A stretch of DNA of 64,000 nucleotides from an uncultured Tolumonas sp. (lineage in GTDB: Bacteria > Pseudomonadota > Gammaproteobacteria > Enterobacterales > Aeromonadaceae), in the NCBI RefSeq assembly GCF_963678185.1, contig NZ_OY782757.1, forward strand, positions 682,001 through 746,000, written 5' to 3'. The translations under genes and the position numbers were made by a program. Under the pieces are notes generated by a model. It saw only the letters and a list, made by a program, of their open reading frames with translations. It did not search any database and was not told the DNA's origin. This document shows, in pieces, positions 39,635 through 49,190 of the stretch; the stretch's first letter is position 1; each line of letters starts with the position of its first letter.

Positions 39635-41065
39635 TTACACACGTCCGTAGCGATCTTCAAAACGAACAATATCATCCTCTTCCAGATAGGACCCAGAGCG
39701 GATCTCAATCAATTCCAACGGAATTTTGCCAGGATTTTCAAGAGAGTGCTTCATACCCAGCGGAATATAGACTGATTGATTTTCAGTCAATAGCAATGTT
39801 TCTTCACCACGAGTTACTTTTGCTGTGCCAGAAACAACGACCCAGTGTTCTGCACGATGATGGTGCATTTGCAGCGAGAGTCTTTCACCTGCTTTCACCG
39901 AAATATGTTTGACCATATAACGGGCGCCATCATCAACCGAATCGAATTTACCCCAAGGGCGATAGACTTCACGATGAATATGGTGTTCTTGACGACCAGC
40001 AGTCTTAATCGACTCTACAATCTTTTTAACGTCTTGCACTTGATCGCGCGAAGCAACAAGCACGGCATCTTTTGTCTGCACAACAATAAGATCTTCCACA
40101 CCAACTGTGGCTACTAATGCTGATTCTGCAAACACATAATTGCGGTTGCTGTTATGCGATAAAACATCGCCATTTACCACGTTACCATTAGCGTCTTTGC
40201 TATTAATTTCCCACAACGATGACCACGAACCGACATCGTTCCAACCCGCATCCATCGGCACAACGACTGCGTCAGCCGTTTTTTCCATTACCGCATAATC
40301 AATAGAGTCATCAGGGCATGCAATAAATGCTTGTTTATCCACACGGATGAAATCCATATCTGGGGTGATATTTGCAAGCGCGTTTTCGCAAGCAGTTAAA
40401 ATATCAGGACGGAATTTTTTCAGCTCAGCTATATAGCAACTGGCTTTAAATAAAAACATGCCACTATTCCAGTAGTATTCACCTGATTCTAAATACGCTT
40501 GCGCGGTAGCAAGATTTGGTTTTTCAACAAAGCTTGCTACTTGGAATGCAGAAGATAAGTCTGTCACAGCAGGGCCACGGCGGATGTAGCCATAACCGGT
40601 TTCTGGCGCAACCGGCACAATGCCAAATGTCACCAACTTACCAGCTTGGGCCAAAGGCTGTGCCGTGGTCACTGCTTGCTGAAAAGCAGCAACATTTTTA
40701 ATGACATGGTCAGCAGCTAGCACTAACAATAGTGGATCTTCGCCCGATTTAATGGCTGTTAATGCCGCCAAAGCAACAGCAGGTGCTGTATTGCGCCCCA
40801 CAGGTTCGAGAATGATATTGCCAGCCAGTTTATCGAGTTGCAGCAGCTGCTCAGCAACGACAAAACGGTGTTCTTCATTACAGATAACCAACGGGTTCGC
40901 ACACGATAAACCCTTTAAACGGTCAATTGTGCACTGCAACATAGTGAGATCACCATCGAGTTTAAGAAACTGCTTAGGGTATAAGGTGCGAGAAAGAGGC
41001 CAAAGGCGTGAACCGTTTCCACCAGCCATAATGACAGGGTAGATATGCATTCGTGCCTGAATCAT
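39635..41065 (-). CDS. manC: mannose-1-phosphate guanylyltransferase / mannose-6-phosphate isomerase
   Basis: Makes GDP-mannose from mannose-1-phosphate and GTP; the C-terminal cupin can isomerise mannose-6-phosphate. The 476 residues contain the nucleotidyltransferase signature [20 protein letters not shown] near residue 12, [20 protein letters not shown] and the cupin motif [20 protein letters not shown]. An AAGGA ribosome site sets the ATG at 41065. It pairs with manB to feed mannose (or fucose/rhamnose-type derivatives) into the polysaccharide. Confidence 0.95.
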   Translation of the reverse strand: MIQARMHIYPVIMAGGNGSRLWPLSRTLYPKQFLKLDGDLTMLQCTIDRLKGLSCANPLVICNEEHRFVVAEQLLQLDKLAGNIILEPVGRNTAPAVALAALTAIKSGEDPLLLVLAADHVIKNVAAFQQAVTTAQPLAQAGKLVTFGIVPVAPETGYGYIRRGPAVTDLSSAFQVASFVEKPNLATAQAYLESGEYYWNSGMFLFKASCYIAELKKFRPDILTACENALANITPDMDFIRVDKQAFIACPDDSIDYAVMEKTADAVVVPMDAGWNDVGSWSSLWEINSKDANGNVVNGDVLSHNSNRNYVFAESALVATVGVEDLIVVQTKDAVLVASRDQVQDVKKIVESIKTAGRQEHHIHREVYRPWGKFDSVDDGARYMVKHISVKAGERLSLQMHHHRAEHWVVVSGTAKVTRGEETLLLTENQSVYIPLGMKHSLENPGKIPLELIEIRSGSYLEEDDIVRFEDRYGRV

Positions 41066-41091
41066 ATATAAATCCTTGTTATTATTACATT

Positions 41092-42189
41092 TAATTAGAA
41101 GTTATTATTAGTGTTTTTTGTACTCTCAGTGTTAAAGAGACACATGAGTTTTTTACCAAATAGCTGGAATCGAATCTCAACTAATATAAATGAAAATCTA
41201 GAAATAAGAATTGAAACAACTATTGATAGCAACACTGTTAACCATGTGGATATCGGCCCAAGCAAAGCGATGAAAACAATACAAACGGGTGTGTGCTACA
41301 AGTACATGGAATAACTAATGTCGCCCATTTTTTGCCAAAATCCGCCAAGTGAAGTCCTGTTCTTTATCGTCAAAAAAAATAGCGCCATCGCCAATAGATA
41401 AGAAATAACGACCCCGATACCATCATATGGACTAAATACACCTGGCTTTACTGCAAAAAAGACACCAGTAGCAATAGCGGCTGAAATTATCTGGAATACA
41501 ACGAGAGCCATAGCAACATATTGAAGATGTTTTTTGTCATCACTTGAGGCTTCATCATAGAAAGCCATTCTCAGCAAGAAACCAAGGAATAAGAACGAAA
41601 GATGAAATGACAAGAACTGTGCAGGGAGATGGGTATGCAACAATGCGTTGATTAACATAACCCAAGGCCCCATGAGCGCAAACAAAAAGACCAGCCCTGC
41701 GACAACTACCCAATTTTTTAAAACATTTAAAACAAACAAGCCGGCACACATGCCATAAAACATCATTTCAATAAATAATGTCCAGTACACACCAGATATT
41801 TCTTTACCACCAAAAACCTTGGGCAGCATAGTGATGTTTGCGAGAACAGTTTTGAATGGATAATTTACACCTAAAAAAACATAATCCACCAAAATAGCAA
41901 CCGCCAGACCAAACCAAAATGCTGGATATAATCTAAAAAAACGAGAAACTGCAAAACGTGCTACCGGTGAGGTTCCGGAAAAACTATACGGAATAACGAA
42001 CCCACTAATCATGAAAAACAGCACGACACCAAAACGGCCCAAGTCAATAAAATCAACAAATATCATCTTTATGACATCGTGCTGTAGCAAGGAAATACTT
42101 GGATCACGATAATAATGAATTGCAAGATGCTGAATTAAAACGCCAATAACAGCCAATCCCCGAAGTGCATCTATAAATCCTAATCTCAT
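41092..42189 (-). pseudogene. acyltransferase family 3 protein interrupted by an amber codon
   Basis: A multi-helix O-acyltransferase for polysaccharide decoration. It begins MRLGFIDALRGLAVIGVLIQ with the catalytic-type His in VLIQHLAIHY. After 297 residues a TAG at 41296-41298 follows GDISYSMYL. The same frame continues HTPVCIVFIALLGPISTWLT and ends near FSFILVEIRFQLFGKNS at 41092, giving the family-typical 365 residues. A single base change (for example CAG to TAG) explains it. AAGGAGG precedes the ATG. The truncated product lacks the last helices. Confidence 0.8.
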
Positions 42190-42235
42190 AACGCCTCCTT
42201 GCAGCTATATATGATTTCTTGGCACATCACACCCA

Positions 42236-43006
42236 CTATCTGTTTTTCAACAACAGCTCTTTACAAAACAACCACGGAAAGACCAGTGCATCGTGGGCAT
42301 AGCGCTTGGCCAGGCGCCGAGGTTCGGACAGCATGCGGTGGCACCACTCCAGCCGAGCCTTACGCACCCAATTTGGCGCCCTAGGTTTTTCACCAGCCAG
42401 AAAATCGATAGTAGCACCAACACAGAGAGCCACCTTGACTGGCAGCCGTGAGGCATATTGATGCACCCACAACTCCTGTTTAGGAGCACCCAGGCCAAGC
42501 ACCAGCAGATCAGCGCCAGACACGGCGATACGCTGACAGATGGCATCGCATTCAGCGGCATCTTTTTCGAATCCAAAAGCCGGACTGTAACAGCCGACGA
42601 CCCGTACCTGTCCATAGGTTTGCTCAATGCGCACGGCCGCCCGTTCGGCGACCCCTGGCCCGGCGCCCAACAGGTAAACCGTCAGGGGAGCGCTCGCCTT
42701 GCCAGCCATGTAAGCGAACAAATTTGGCACCAGATCGCTGCCTGGCACAGTTTCCGGAAGCGGTTTGCCCAACCAGCGCGCGGCAGAGACCACAGGCCAA
42801 CCATCGGCGACCACCATGGCCGCTTGCTGATAGGCCGCACGAAATGCCGGCTGACTCTCCAGTTTGACGATATGATCGACATTCGGCGTCACCACATAGC
42901 GGCACTGGCGCTCGGGCGCGGCCAGCCAGGCGGCAAGACGCGCCACAGACTGCTGGCGATCCAGCACATCGATTTGCACACCAAACAGTGTGATACGGTT
43001 GCTCAT
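42236..43006 (-). CDS. WecG/TagA/CpsF-family glycosyltransferase
   Basis: A GT26 enzyme that transfers a sugar (ManNAc/ManNAcA-like in known members) to a lipid-linked intermediate. The 256 residues show VVTPNVDHIVKL, VADGWPVVSAARWLG and VYLLGAGPGVAERAA, and the C-terminal LGLGAPKQELWVHQYASRL and CVGATIDFLAGEKPRAPNWV. The start overlaps the GT4 gene by 4 bp. High G+C compared with the acyltransferase downstream. Confidence 0.92.
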   Translation of the reverse strand: MSNRITLFGVQIDVLDRQQSVARLAAWLAAPERQCRYVVTPNVDHIVKLESQPAFRAAYQQAAMVVADGWPVVSAARWLGKPLPETVPGSDLVPNLFAYMAGKASAPLTVYLLGAGPGVAERAAVRIEQTYGQVRVVGCYSPAFGFEKDAAECDAICQRIAVSGADLLVLGLGAPKQELWVHQYASRLPVKVALCVGATIDFLAGEKPRAPNWVRKARLEWCHRMLSEPRRLAKRYAHDALVFPWLFCKELLLKNR

Positions 43007-44106
43007 TGCAAAACCTCGTCATAGATGCAGGCCACACCGCGGGCCATCGCCAAGTCTGAATAGTGATCGCGTTGCCGCACAAACCCAGCATGGGCAAGCT
43101 GCGCAGCCTGGGTTCCCATCGCGATCAACGACTGCACCCCCTTGGCCAGTGCCTGCGGGTCATTCGGCGCGACCACAATACCGGACTCGTTTTGACCCAG
43201 CACTTCGGGGATGCCTTCCACTGCCGTACTGATCACCGGCACCCCGCTGGCCATAGCTTCCAGCACAACCATCGGTAGCCCTTCACCAAACAGACTTGGC
43301 AGTACGAACGCGTTCATGTGGGCAAATTCAGCCGGTACATCAGTCGTAAAACCAACCCAATCGATGGCACCGTCTAGTTCCAGGCTGCGGCTGAGTTGCA
43401 GTATTTCCTGCTGATAGGCTGAGGTTTCAAACCCCCCCACCGCCCGCAAACGCACCGGCTGGCCAGCCGCGCGCAGCAACGCCATCGCCTGGAGCAGCAC
43501 TTCCAGCCCTTTGCGTGGCCGGAATAACGCCACCATGCCAATGACCCACTCACCACTGGGCGACTGCCAATCGCAGGCTTGCCGCATCACGGGGACACCG
43601 TTGGGCACCACACCGATACGACTGTCGGCGAAACCACACTCCCGCAGGTAATCCTGCAGGCTGTGGGAAACGGCCACCAGACGGCTGACCCGAGAAAGGC
43701 TGAGATTTTCGATGGCGGTGTTCAACATATTACGCATCCGGCTCTCGGTGTCGCGACGCGTCGGACTGTGGACGTGGTGCACCATCGGCACTCCGGCCCG
43801 CGCGGCTGCAAAGCGGCCGATCAGTGCTGCACGCGGCGTATGGGTATGCAGTATCTGATAGCCCTCCTGCTCGATCAGTTGAGCCACCGCCTTGACTGGC
43901 GACAGATCGAAGCGTGAACGCATCAAAATGGCATAAATAGGGCTCAATTGGGATACTCGACAGTCGGGGAACTTACCAGGCTTGAGGCAGGCAAAGCCGC
44001 ATTCATAACCCAGCTCCGGCAGGCGCAGCCCCAGCAGATCCTGTACCCGCTCCGCACCCGAGTAAAACTCGCCATTGATCAGGTGCAGTACTCGTTTCTT
44101 GCTCAT
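43003..44106 (-). CDS. glycosyltransferase family 4
   Basis: Retaining GT-B glycosyltransferase, 367 residues. N-terminal HLINGEFYSGAERVQDLL, middle LHTHTPRAALIGRFAAARAG, and the donor-binding C-terminal FGEGLPMVVLEAMASGVPVI with the EX7E pair. Its start codon overlaps the stop of the preceding hydrolase gene (TAATG). It acts in assembly of the exopolysaccharide repeat unit; donor and acceptor are unknown. Confidence 0.92.
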   Translation of the reverse strand: MSKKRVLHLINGEFYSGAERVQDLLGLRLPELGYECGFACLKPGKFPDCRVSQLSPIYAILMRSRFDLSPVKAVAQLIEQEGYQILHTHTPRAALIGRFAAARAGVPMVHHVHSPTRRDTESRMRNMLNTAIENLSLSRVSRLVAVSHSLQDYLRECGFADSRIGVVPNGVPVMRQACDWQSPSGEWVIGMVALFRPRKGLEVLLQAMALLRAAGQPVRLRAVGGFETSAYQQEILQLSRSLELDGAIDWVGFTTDVPAEFAHMNAFVLPSLFGEGLPMVVLEAMASGVPVISTAVEGIPEVLGQNESGIVVAPNDPQALAKGVQSLIAMGTQAAQLAHAGFVRQRDHYSDLAMARGVACIYDEVLQ

Positions 44107-46418
44107 TACTCTGTTGCCTCCAGCAGGAAAAAGGTGGTCGGGCCATGGCTCAGGGCTCCGTTGTCAAGGGTAAACGTCAGTGCGCTGTCAGACGCCTGTA
44201 GCGGCAAGGTATCGCCCTTGCTGCCGTTGAGGTGTAGCGAATAGAGGTGGAACGCCTTGCCATTGGCCACCTGCAACAACAGATCGGCACGGGTGTGCAA
44301 TATCTGTGCTGGCAAGGTGCCGAGATTAGCGAGTTCACGCCGCTCCGCATCGGTGAACAACATGCCGGTGTTCTGGGCATCCGAGGCCAAAATCAGCAGG
44401 ATGCGCTTGCTGCTCGCCAGCGGCTGGCCATCCAGCGCACTGGCCGCCACCAGGGCCGGTGCTGAGACCTGGTTCACCGTCAACCGCGACAACGCCACTG
44501 CCGAGACCGTACGATTAGCGGCCAGCGCCTCGGTACGTTCAGTCATCAGACGGAACTGGCCCTGAGGCTGATCGAGCACGAACTCGCCGGTATCGCCCTG
44601 GATCAGACCGGCATCCACTTCAGTCTTGTTGCTGCCATCGAGGATGCCCTGTTGACGCAACAGCGTGGAGTTGCGTTGCAAGCGACTGTCCGCGCTGTTG
44701 GTGATGGTGCTGACGAGCTGGGTCAGCCCGGAGGCATTTGTCGCGCCATTCGGTGCAAACGCCAGCACCTGCTCGGGAATCGACGCCTTGGCGGTCGCCG
44801 TCGCCAGTCCGGTCATCCACGCCAGCGAGGTCACATCTTTGCCCGCCACCGAGACCCCTGCGCCACTCATGGCATTGCTGCTGGTCTGGTCATACAACAC
44901 TAGGTTCGGTGACGGTGACACGTCGCCGCGGGCCATGATTAACGCCGCCAGTGTTTCGCCGGCGCGCGTGACCGGATCCATGCCGATGCCATAAGGGTAG
45001 AGCGCATGTTTGCGGGCATAGGGCTGCTGGTAGGAGGGGTCGATGGCCGGCTCGGCATGCTGACACGCAAAGCCCCAGCCCTGAAAGCGGGCCAGCGTCG
45101 GCGGCAGCAAGCCGGACTCGAAACGGTAGCGGTTCCAGAATGGCTGACCGAATTCCGTCACCGAGAACAACTTGTTCTGGTGACGCGCCGCCGCCATAAA
45201 CGTCAGATAGCGGCCAAAATTGCTGATGCTGCTGGACTGCTCAATCTTGGCCCCTGGGTCGAATGACAGCGACAGGTCCTGATAGTTGTGCATATCCACC
45301 CAGCCCAGCTGACCTCGCACCGCATCGGCCTGGGACGAGAGCCAGTTGTCGTGTGCCGAAATGACACCGGCATAGTTCAGGCTGCGCAGGTAGCGCGTCA
45401 TCCAGTCATTGGTCTGGATCTCCAGCTCGGCAATATAACGCTGGAAGTCGGCCATCCGAGGCGACACCTCGCGCAGCGCAGCCGGCATTCTCACTGTGCT
45501 GCCATCCAGCAGCTCGTCGGACGCCAGATCCGGCCATGCCACGGCGAGTGCCTCGCGGCTGGCGTAGTGCTTGCGCAACCAGTCATTGAAACCAGGTTGC
45601 AATGCTGCGGGCCAACTGCCACGCAGCGTCGCCAGATAGTTCAATCCGCCTTCGTTGACGGTGATGATGCCGACCAGAGCCGGATCCTCGATCGGTGTAA
45701 TGCCGGTATACGGGTTGACCTCAGCCAACAGAGTCCGCACCAGATCACGCCAGTGCTGCTGAGCCACCGAATCGTAATAGAGGCGGAGTTTCAAATCGTG
45801 CATCTTGACCCAGCGATGGGGCTGCACATTACCGATGGCGCCATTTTCTGAAGTCATCGCATCCATGATCCAGTAGATGCCCTCCTTCTTCAGCGCCGCC
45901 AGCAGGCTGTACCAGTTGTCTTTCTGCACCGGATCGTAATCGAAATCCTGCAGCCGCTTGGTCATCAGGGTGGCATCGACGTAGTGAAAGCGCACAAGGT
46001 TATAGCCATGCATCTTCAGCTGATGCGCAAAGGTCTCAGCAGTGCTGCCGGATTTGGGAAAGCTGCCGGATGTCGGATAGAGCGCCAACGATGCGCAATG
46101 TAAACGGGCGGGTTCGCTACCATCCGGTGTCAGCCACTGACCATTCTGCACCGGCAACGCCTTGCTGGCATCCAAAGATTGGATCCCAGGCAGCGCCGAA
46201 AAATCCAGTGCTGAACCGGCCGCAATGTTCAGATCCACATCTTTAACAGGCAGCCACTCTGCCTCCGTAATAAGATCCCCACCGGCACTTGTGATCGGTA
46301 GCATTTGGGCCTCTATAGGCAGCAGCTTGGCGGTATCGTTGTTCAACACCAAGACGTAACACAGAACCAGTGCGACAGCGACGCTCATCACGGTATAAGT
46401 CATCCATCCCTTTCGCAT
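44106..46418 (-). CDS. membrane-anchored glycoside hydrolase-like protein
   Basis: 770 residues: one N-terminal membrane helix (MTYTVMSVAVALVLCYVLVL, about residues 6-25), then a large extracytoplasmic part. The segment LKMHGYNLVRFHYVDATLMT, the acidic VGIITVNEGGLNYLATLRGS and SVTEFGQPFWNRYRFESG suggest a GH5/GH-A TIM barrel with two catalytic Glu (NEGG and TEFG). The C-terminal 200 residues look like beta-sandwich domains. Located among glycosyltransferases, it may trim or release the polysaccharide. The family is inferred from motifs only. Confidence 0.75.
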   Translation of the reverse strand: MRKGWMTYTVMSVAVALVLCYVLVLNNDTAKLLPIEAQMLPITSAGGDLITEAEWLPVKDVDLNIAAGSALDFSALPGIQSLDASKALPVQNGQWLTPDGSEPARLHCASLALYPTSGSFPKSGSTAETFAHQLKMHGYNLVRFHYVDATLMTKRLQDFDYDPVQKDNWYSLLAALKKEGIYWIMDAMTSENGAIGNVQPHRWVKMHDLKLRLYYDSVAQQHWRDLVRTLLAEVNPYTGITPIEDPALVGIITVNEGGLNYLATLRGSWPAALQPGFNDWLRKHYASREALAVAWPDLASDELLDGSTVRMPAALREVSPRMADFQRYIAELEIQTNDWMTRYLRSLNYAGVISAHDNWLSSQADAVRGQLGWVDMHNYQDLSLSFDPGAKIEQSSSISNFGRYLTFMAAARHQNKLFSVTEFGQPFWNRYRFESGLLPPTLARFQGWGFACQHAEPAIDPSYQQPYARKHALYPYGIGMDPVTRAGETLAALIMARGDVSPSPNLVLYDQTSSNAMSGAGVSVAGKDVTSLAWMTGLATATAKASIPEQVLAFAPNGATNASGLTQLVSTITNSADSRLQRNSTLLRQQGILDGSNKTEVDAGLIQGDTGEFVLDQPQGQFRLMTERTEALAANRTVSAVALSRLTVNQVSAPALVAASALDGQPLASSKRILLILASDAQNTGMLFTDAERRELANLGTLPAQILHTRADLLLQVANGKAFHLYSLHLNGSKGDTLPLQASDSALTFTLDNGALSHGPTTFFLLEATE

Positions 46419-46433
46419 AATAAAACCCCTTAA

Positions 46434-47438
46434 TTATTCGGCAGGCCTAGAGACCGGCGGAACCAGTAGTAGTTGTGCTGCCACCGGTGACGCAGGCGGC
46501 TTAGGTGTCGCCAGAAAGCCGCGTAATGTTGCGGCGGCATACAGATTCCAAGACACCACCGAGTAGCAGCCTTGCAGCAAGGAGTTCTTTTTGGCGACCA
46601 TGCCAACCACCGGCAACGCCAATAGCGCCAATGCAGCAAATAGCCAGCCGGCACACACCAGTCCGAGCAGCGCCAGCCACCACCCCATGACACTCAGATA
46701 GAGCCAAAACTCATGCAGGTCGGTGAGCACCAACCTCAGGTGCGGTTGACCCACAGCCCCACGCAGTACCTCACCCAGCCCACACAAATAACGGTTATGC
46801 CAGCGCTTGCGCAACAGCAAGTAGGCCGGCAGCGTGTGGCCATGGTGGTCCACCGCATGCTGATCCAGCCGATAGAGCTGGTAGTTTAATGCCCGCAGAC
46901 GCACGGCCAGATCAAACTCCTCGTAGGCATGCAGGTTCTGGTTAGTAAAGAAGCCAACCTGTTCCAGTGCACTGCGCCGGTAGAGCCCGCCCATATCCAG
47001 ACGATCGACAAATCCAGCCTGCAGGTTGACCGGTGCCCGCTCCTGCCGCGCCTGATACTCCAGACTCTGCAGGTTGCATTCACGCACCCGGCCACCGATC
47101 CCCGCCAACGTCGGATCCTGAGCCATCATGGCCAGCGCCTGCGCCAAAAAGGCGGGCTGCAGTTCCATGTCACCGTCTAGAATGTAGACGAACTCCCCCT
47201 TGGCATATTGGAAACCCAGCTGGGCCCCGACGCCGCAGCAGCGATCCTGCGGATGCAACAGCTGGGCGATGCCTACAGGGTAACCGCGCGCTATCTCCAC
47301 CGTACGGTCGGTCGACAGGGAGTCGGCCAGTATGACCTCGCCGCCCACCTCGGCCACGGCGCGCAACGCGCTCTCGATGGCTCGGGCGATGTGCGCCTCT
47401 TCGTTGAGGGCCTTGATGATGACACTGACCTTGATCAT
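46434..47438 (-). CDS. glycosyltransferase family 2
   Basis: A GT-A glycosyltransferase of 334 residues from the ATG at 47438; a longer frame up to 47489 runs into the preceding gene and was rejected. It shows KVSVIIKALNEEAHIARAIE, EVILADSLSTDRTVEIARGY, the DxD-type metal site YILDGDMELQPAF (about residue 93), and ends with two or three hydrophobic helices. It probably acts on the cytoplasmic face of the inner membrane in repeat-unit assembly. Confidence 0.92.
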   Translation of the reverse strand: MIKVSVIIKALNEEAHIARAIESALRAVAEVGGEVILADSLSTDRTVEIARGYPVGIAQLLHPQDRCCGVGAQLGFQYAKGEFVYILDGDMELQPAFLAQALAMMAQDPTLAGIGGRVRECNLQSLEYQARQERAPVNLQAGFVDRLDMGGLYRRSALEQVGFFTNQNLHAYEEFDLAVRLRALNYQLYRLDQHAVDHHGHTLPAYLLLRKRWHNRYLCGLGEVLRGAVGQPHLRLVLTDLHEFWLYLSVMGWWLALLGLVCAGWLFAALALLALPVVGMVAKKNSLLQGCYSVVSWNLYAAATLRGFLATPKPPASPVAAQLLLVPPVSRPAE

Positions 47439-47442
47439 GACA

Positions 47443-48678
47443 TTAGCCCTGCAGCATGTCGGCAAGCACCTGGGCCGAGAGCGCAGCACGACGCTTCCAC
47501 TCCGGCATCACGCTTTCCAGATGATGACGGATGTCATCTTCTTCTCGCTCGAGCAATGCCAGGCTGTCGCGCAGCGTCTGCAACGACACCTTGGGGGTAT
47601 CCAGCACCAGACGGGTATCACCGAACAGATCCTTGTTGATGCCCTTGGCCTTGACGCTGTAAGCGATCGAGATAGTCGGCACCATAGTGGAGAATGCCCC
47701 GATCGTCGCGTGGGTACGTGCGGCGATCAGGAAACGCAATTTCGAGATGACATATTTCAACTGAGCAGCATTGAAATTTGGCGGCAGAATACGAATTCGC
47801 GGGTCATTCAAACCATAGCGATCCATTAATCCCTTCATATAGTGGTAGTCGCTATTCTTGGCGCCACCATCCAACGGCCCGACATGCGGCAACAAAATCA
47901 CACCATAACCGTGTTTTTCCACCAGTTCTTTGGCAAACACGGCAACGTCATTATCCAGCGCAGTTTGTGAGGCTTCACTATCCCGGAAACCACGGATCAG
48001 AGGACTGACATTAATACCAATCACGCCATTCACGGCTTCCGGCAAAAATTCATCCAGATTGACGGCTTCAGGTTTTAAAACAAAAGCCGGGTCGGTTACT
48101 TGAATAAAATTATTCACGCCAATTTTATTCAAGTAAGCAGCGGTTTCGGACTCGCGGACGGTAATAGCATCATAACCGCGAAGGTGATTGACCATTTCCC
48201 GTTCAACGTGGGGTTTCTTATGAAATGGCCCGATTGAACCACCCCAAAACATGGTTTTTTTGCCACGGCGCTTGACTTGTTCGACAAAACCGGCCCACTC
48301 ATAAAGTGAGGGCACGCCATAATCCAGAGAAATGACATCGCCCCCCGTCATAATCAGCACGTCTGTTTTATCCATCAAGGATGATGAAACAGGATCAAGA
48401 TTAAAATCGGGACGGCCCATTTTTTCTACAAAAGGTAATAAACGGCACCCGCGGGACCACCACTTGAGTTTGCTGGGAAACGGCGGAGCCGGAACAAAAT
48501 TAATCCCCGACTCCGAATGTGATGGCCACATCGCAGCATCAAGTTCCTTGGCATACGTTGGACAATAAATTGTGGCCGCTGGTAATGCAGTGCCAATCAG
48601 CGATGAGACTGAACGAACCAAGGCTTCGCAGCCACGGTTGCCAAAATTATTTTGGCCAGCCAAATAAATATTCACCAT
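47443..48678 (-). CDS. polysaccharide pyruvyl transferase family protein
   Basis: Members add pyruvate ketals from PEP to sugars of exopolysaccharides. The 411 residues begin MVNIYLAGQNNFGNRGCEAL, with later VLIMTGGDVISLDYGVPSLY, MFWGGSIGPFHKKPHVEREM and a C-terminal RFLIAARTHATIGAFSTMVP carrying the His of the family's H-x-A-I-A-type motif. It lies 4 bp before the GT2 gene, so one transcript. Pyruvylation would make the polymer anionic. Confidence 0.88.
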   Translation of the reverse strand: MVNIYLAGQNNFGNRGCEALVRSVSSLIGTALPAATIYCPTYAKELDAAMWPSHSESGINFVPAPPFPSKLKWWSRGCRLLPFVEKMGRPDFNLDPVSSSLMDKTDVLIMTGGDVISLDYGVPSLYEWAGFVEQVKRRGKKTMFWGGSIGPFHKKPHVEREMVNHLRGYDAITVRESETAAYLNKIGVNNFIQVTDPAFVLKPEAVNLDEFLPEAVNGVIGINVSPLIRGFRDSEASQTALDNDVAVFAKELVEKHGYGVILLPHVGPLDGGAKNSDYHYMKGLMDRYGLNDPRIRILPPNFNAAQLKYVISKLRFLIAARTHATIGAFSTMVPTISIAYSVKAKGINKDLFGDTRLVLDTPKVSLQTLRDSLALLEREEDDIRHHLESVMPEWKRRAALSAQVLADMLQG

Positions 48679-49185
48679 TTACATATCCTTCTGTTTAAGT
48701 ATCTGTGCTGGAACTCCGCCCACAACCACATTGTCTGGCACATCTTTTATCACTACCGCATTGGCACCGATATCAACATTATTACCGATACGCACCCGAC
48801 CGATTATTTTCGCTCCGGCACCAACATTCACATTATTCCCGAGCACGGGGGCACCGTGCGGGTCATCCATATTTTTATTGCCTATAGTTACACCTTGGCG
48901 AATAACACAGTTATCACCAATTACACTGTCGCCATGCACAATAATGCAGCCAAAGTGTTCGATAACAAGCGCCTTACCAATTTTTGCTGAAACGCCAATG
49001 TAAACACCAAAAAAAAGCTCAGATAATTTCGATAGCACCAAATGAATAGCGCCTAATGGAATCCGAATTATCTTTGAATTAAAACGATAACGTAAATGGC
49101 CAAATCGATATATCTGTAACGCCCAAAAACCTTGAGCAAAAAGACCCTCACGATAGACCTTCAGATCATCAATAAACGTCGACAT
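48679..49185 (-). CDS. serine acetyltransferase-like hexapeptide O-acetyltransferase
   Basis: 168 residues with left-handed beta-helix hexapeptide repeats (IGKALVIEHFGCIIVHGDSV, IGDNCVIRQGVTIGNKN, VRIGNNVDIGANAVVIKDVP), as in CysE-like acetyltransferases. In EPS loci such proteins acetylate sugars. It starts MSTFIDDLKVYREGLFAQGF and directly follows the nitroreductase gene. It ends next to the pyruvyltransferase start with no gap. Confidence 0.88.
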   Translation of the reverse strand: MSTFIDDLKVYREGLFAQGFWALQIYRFGHLRYRFNSKIIRIPLGAIHLVLSKLSELFFGVYIGVSAKIGKALVIEHFGCIIVHGDSVIGDNCVIRQGVTIGNKNMDDPHGAPVLGNNVNVGAGAKIIGRVRIGNNVDIGANAVVIKDVPDNVVVGGVPAQILKQKDM

Positions 49186-49190
49186 AGCTA

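Noticed and set aside
42458-43024. Plus-strand frames across the GC-rich EPS genes (for example 188 codons here)
   Set aside because: High G+C leaves many long antisense frames. All overlap recognised glycosyltransferase genes and have no domain features.
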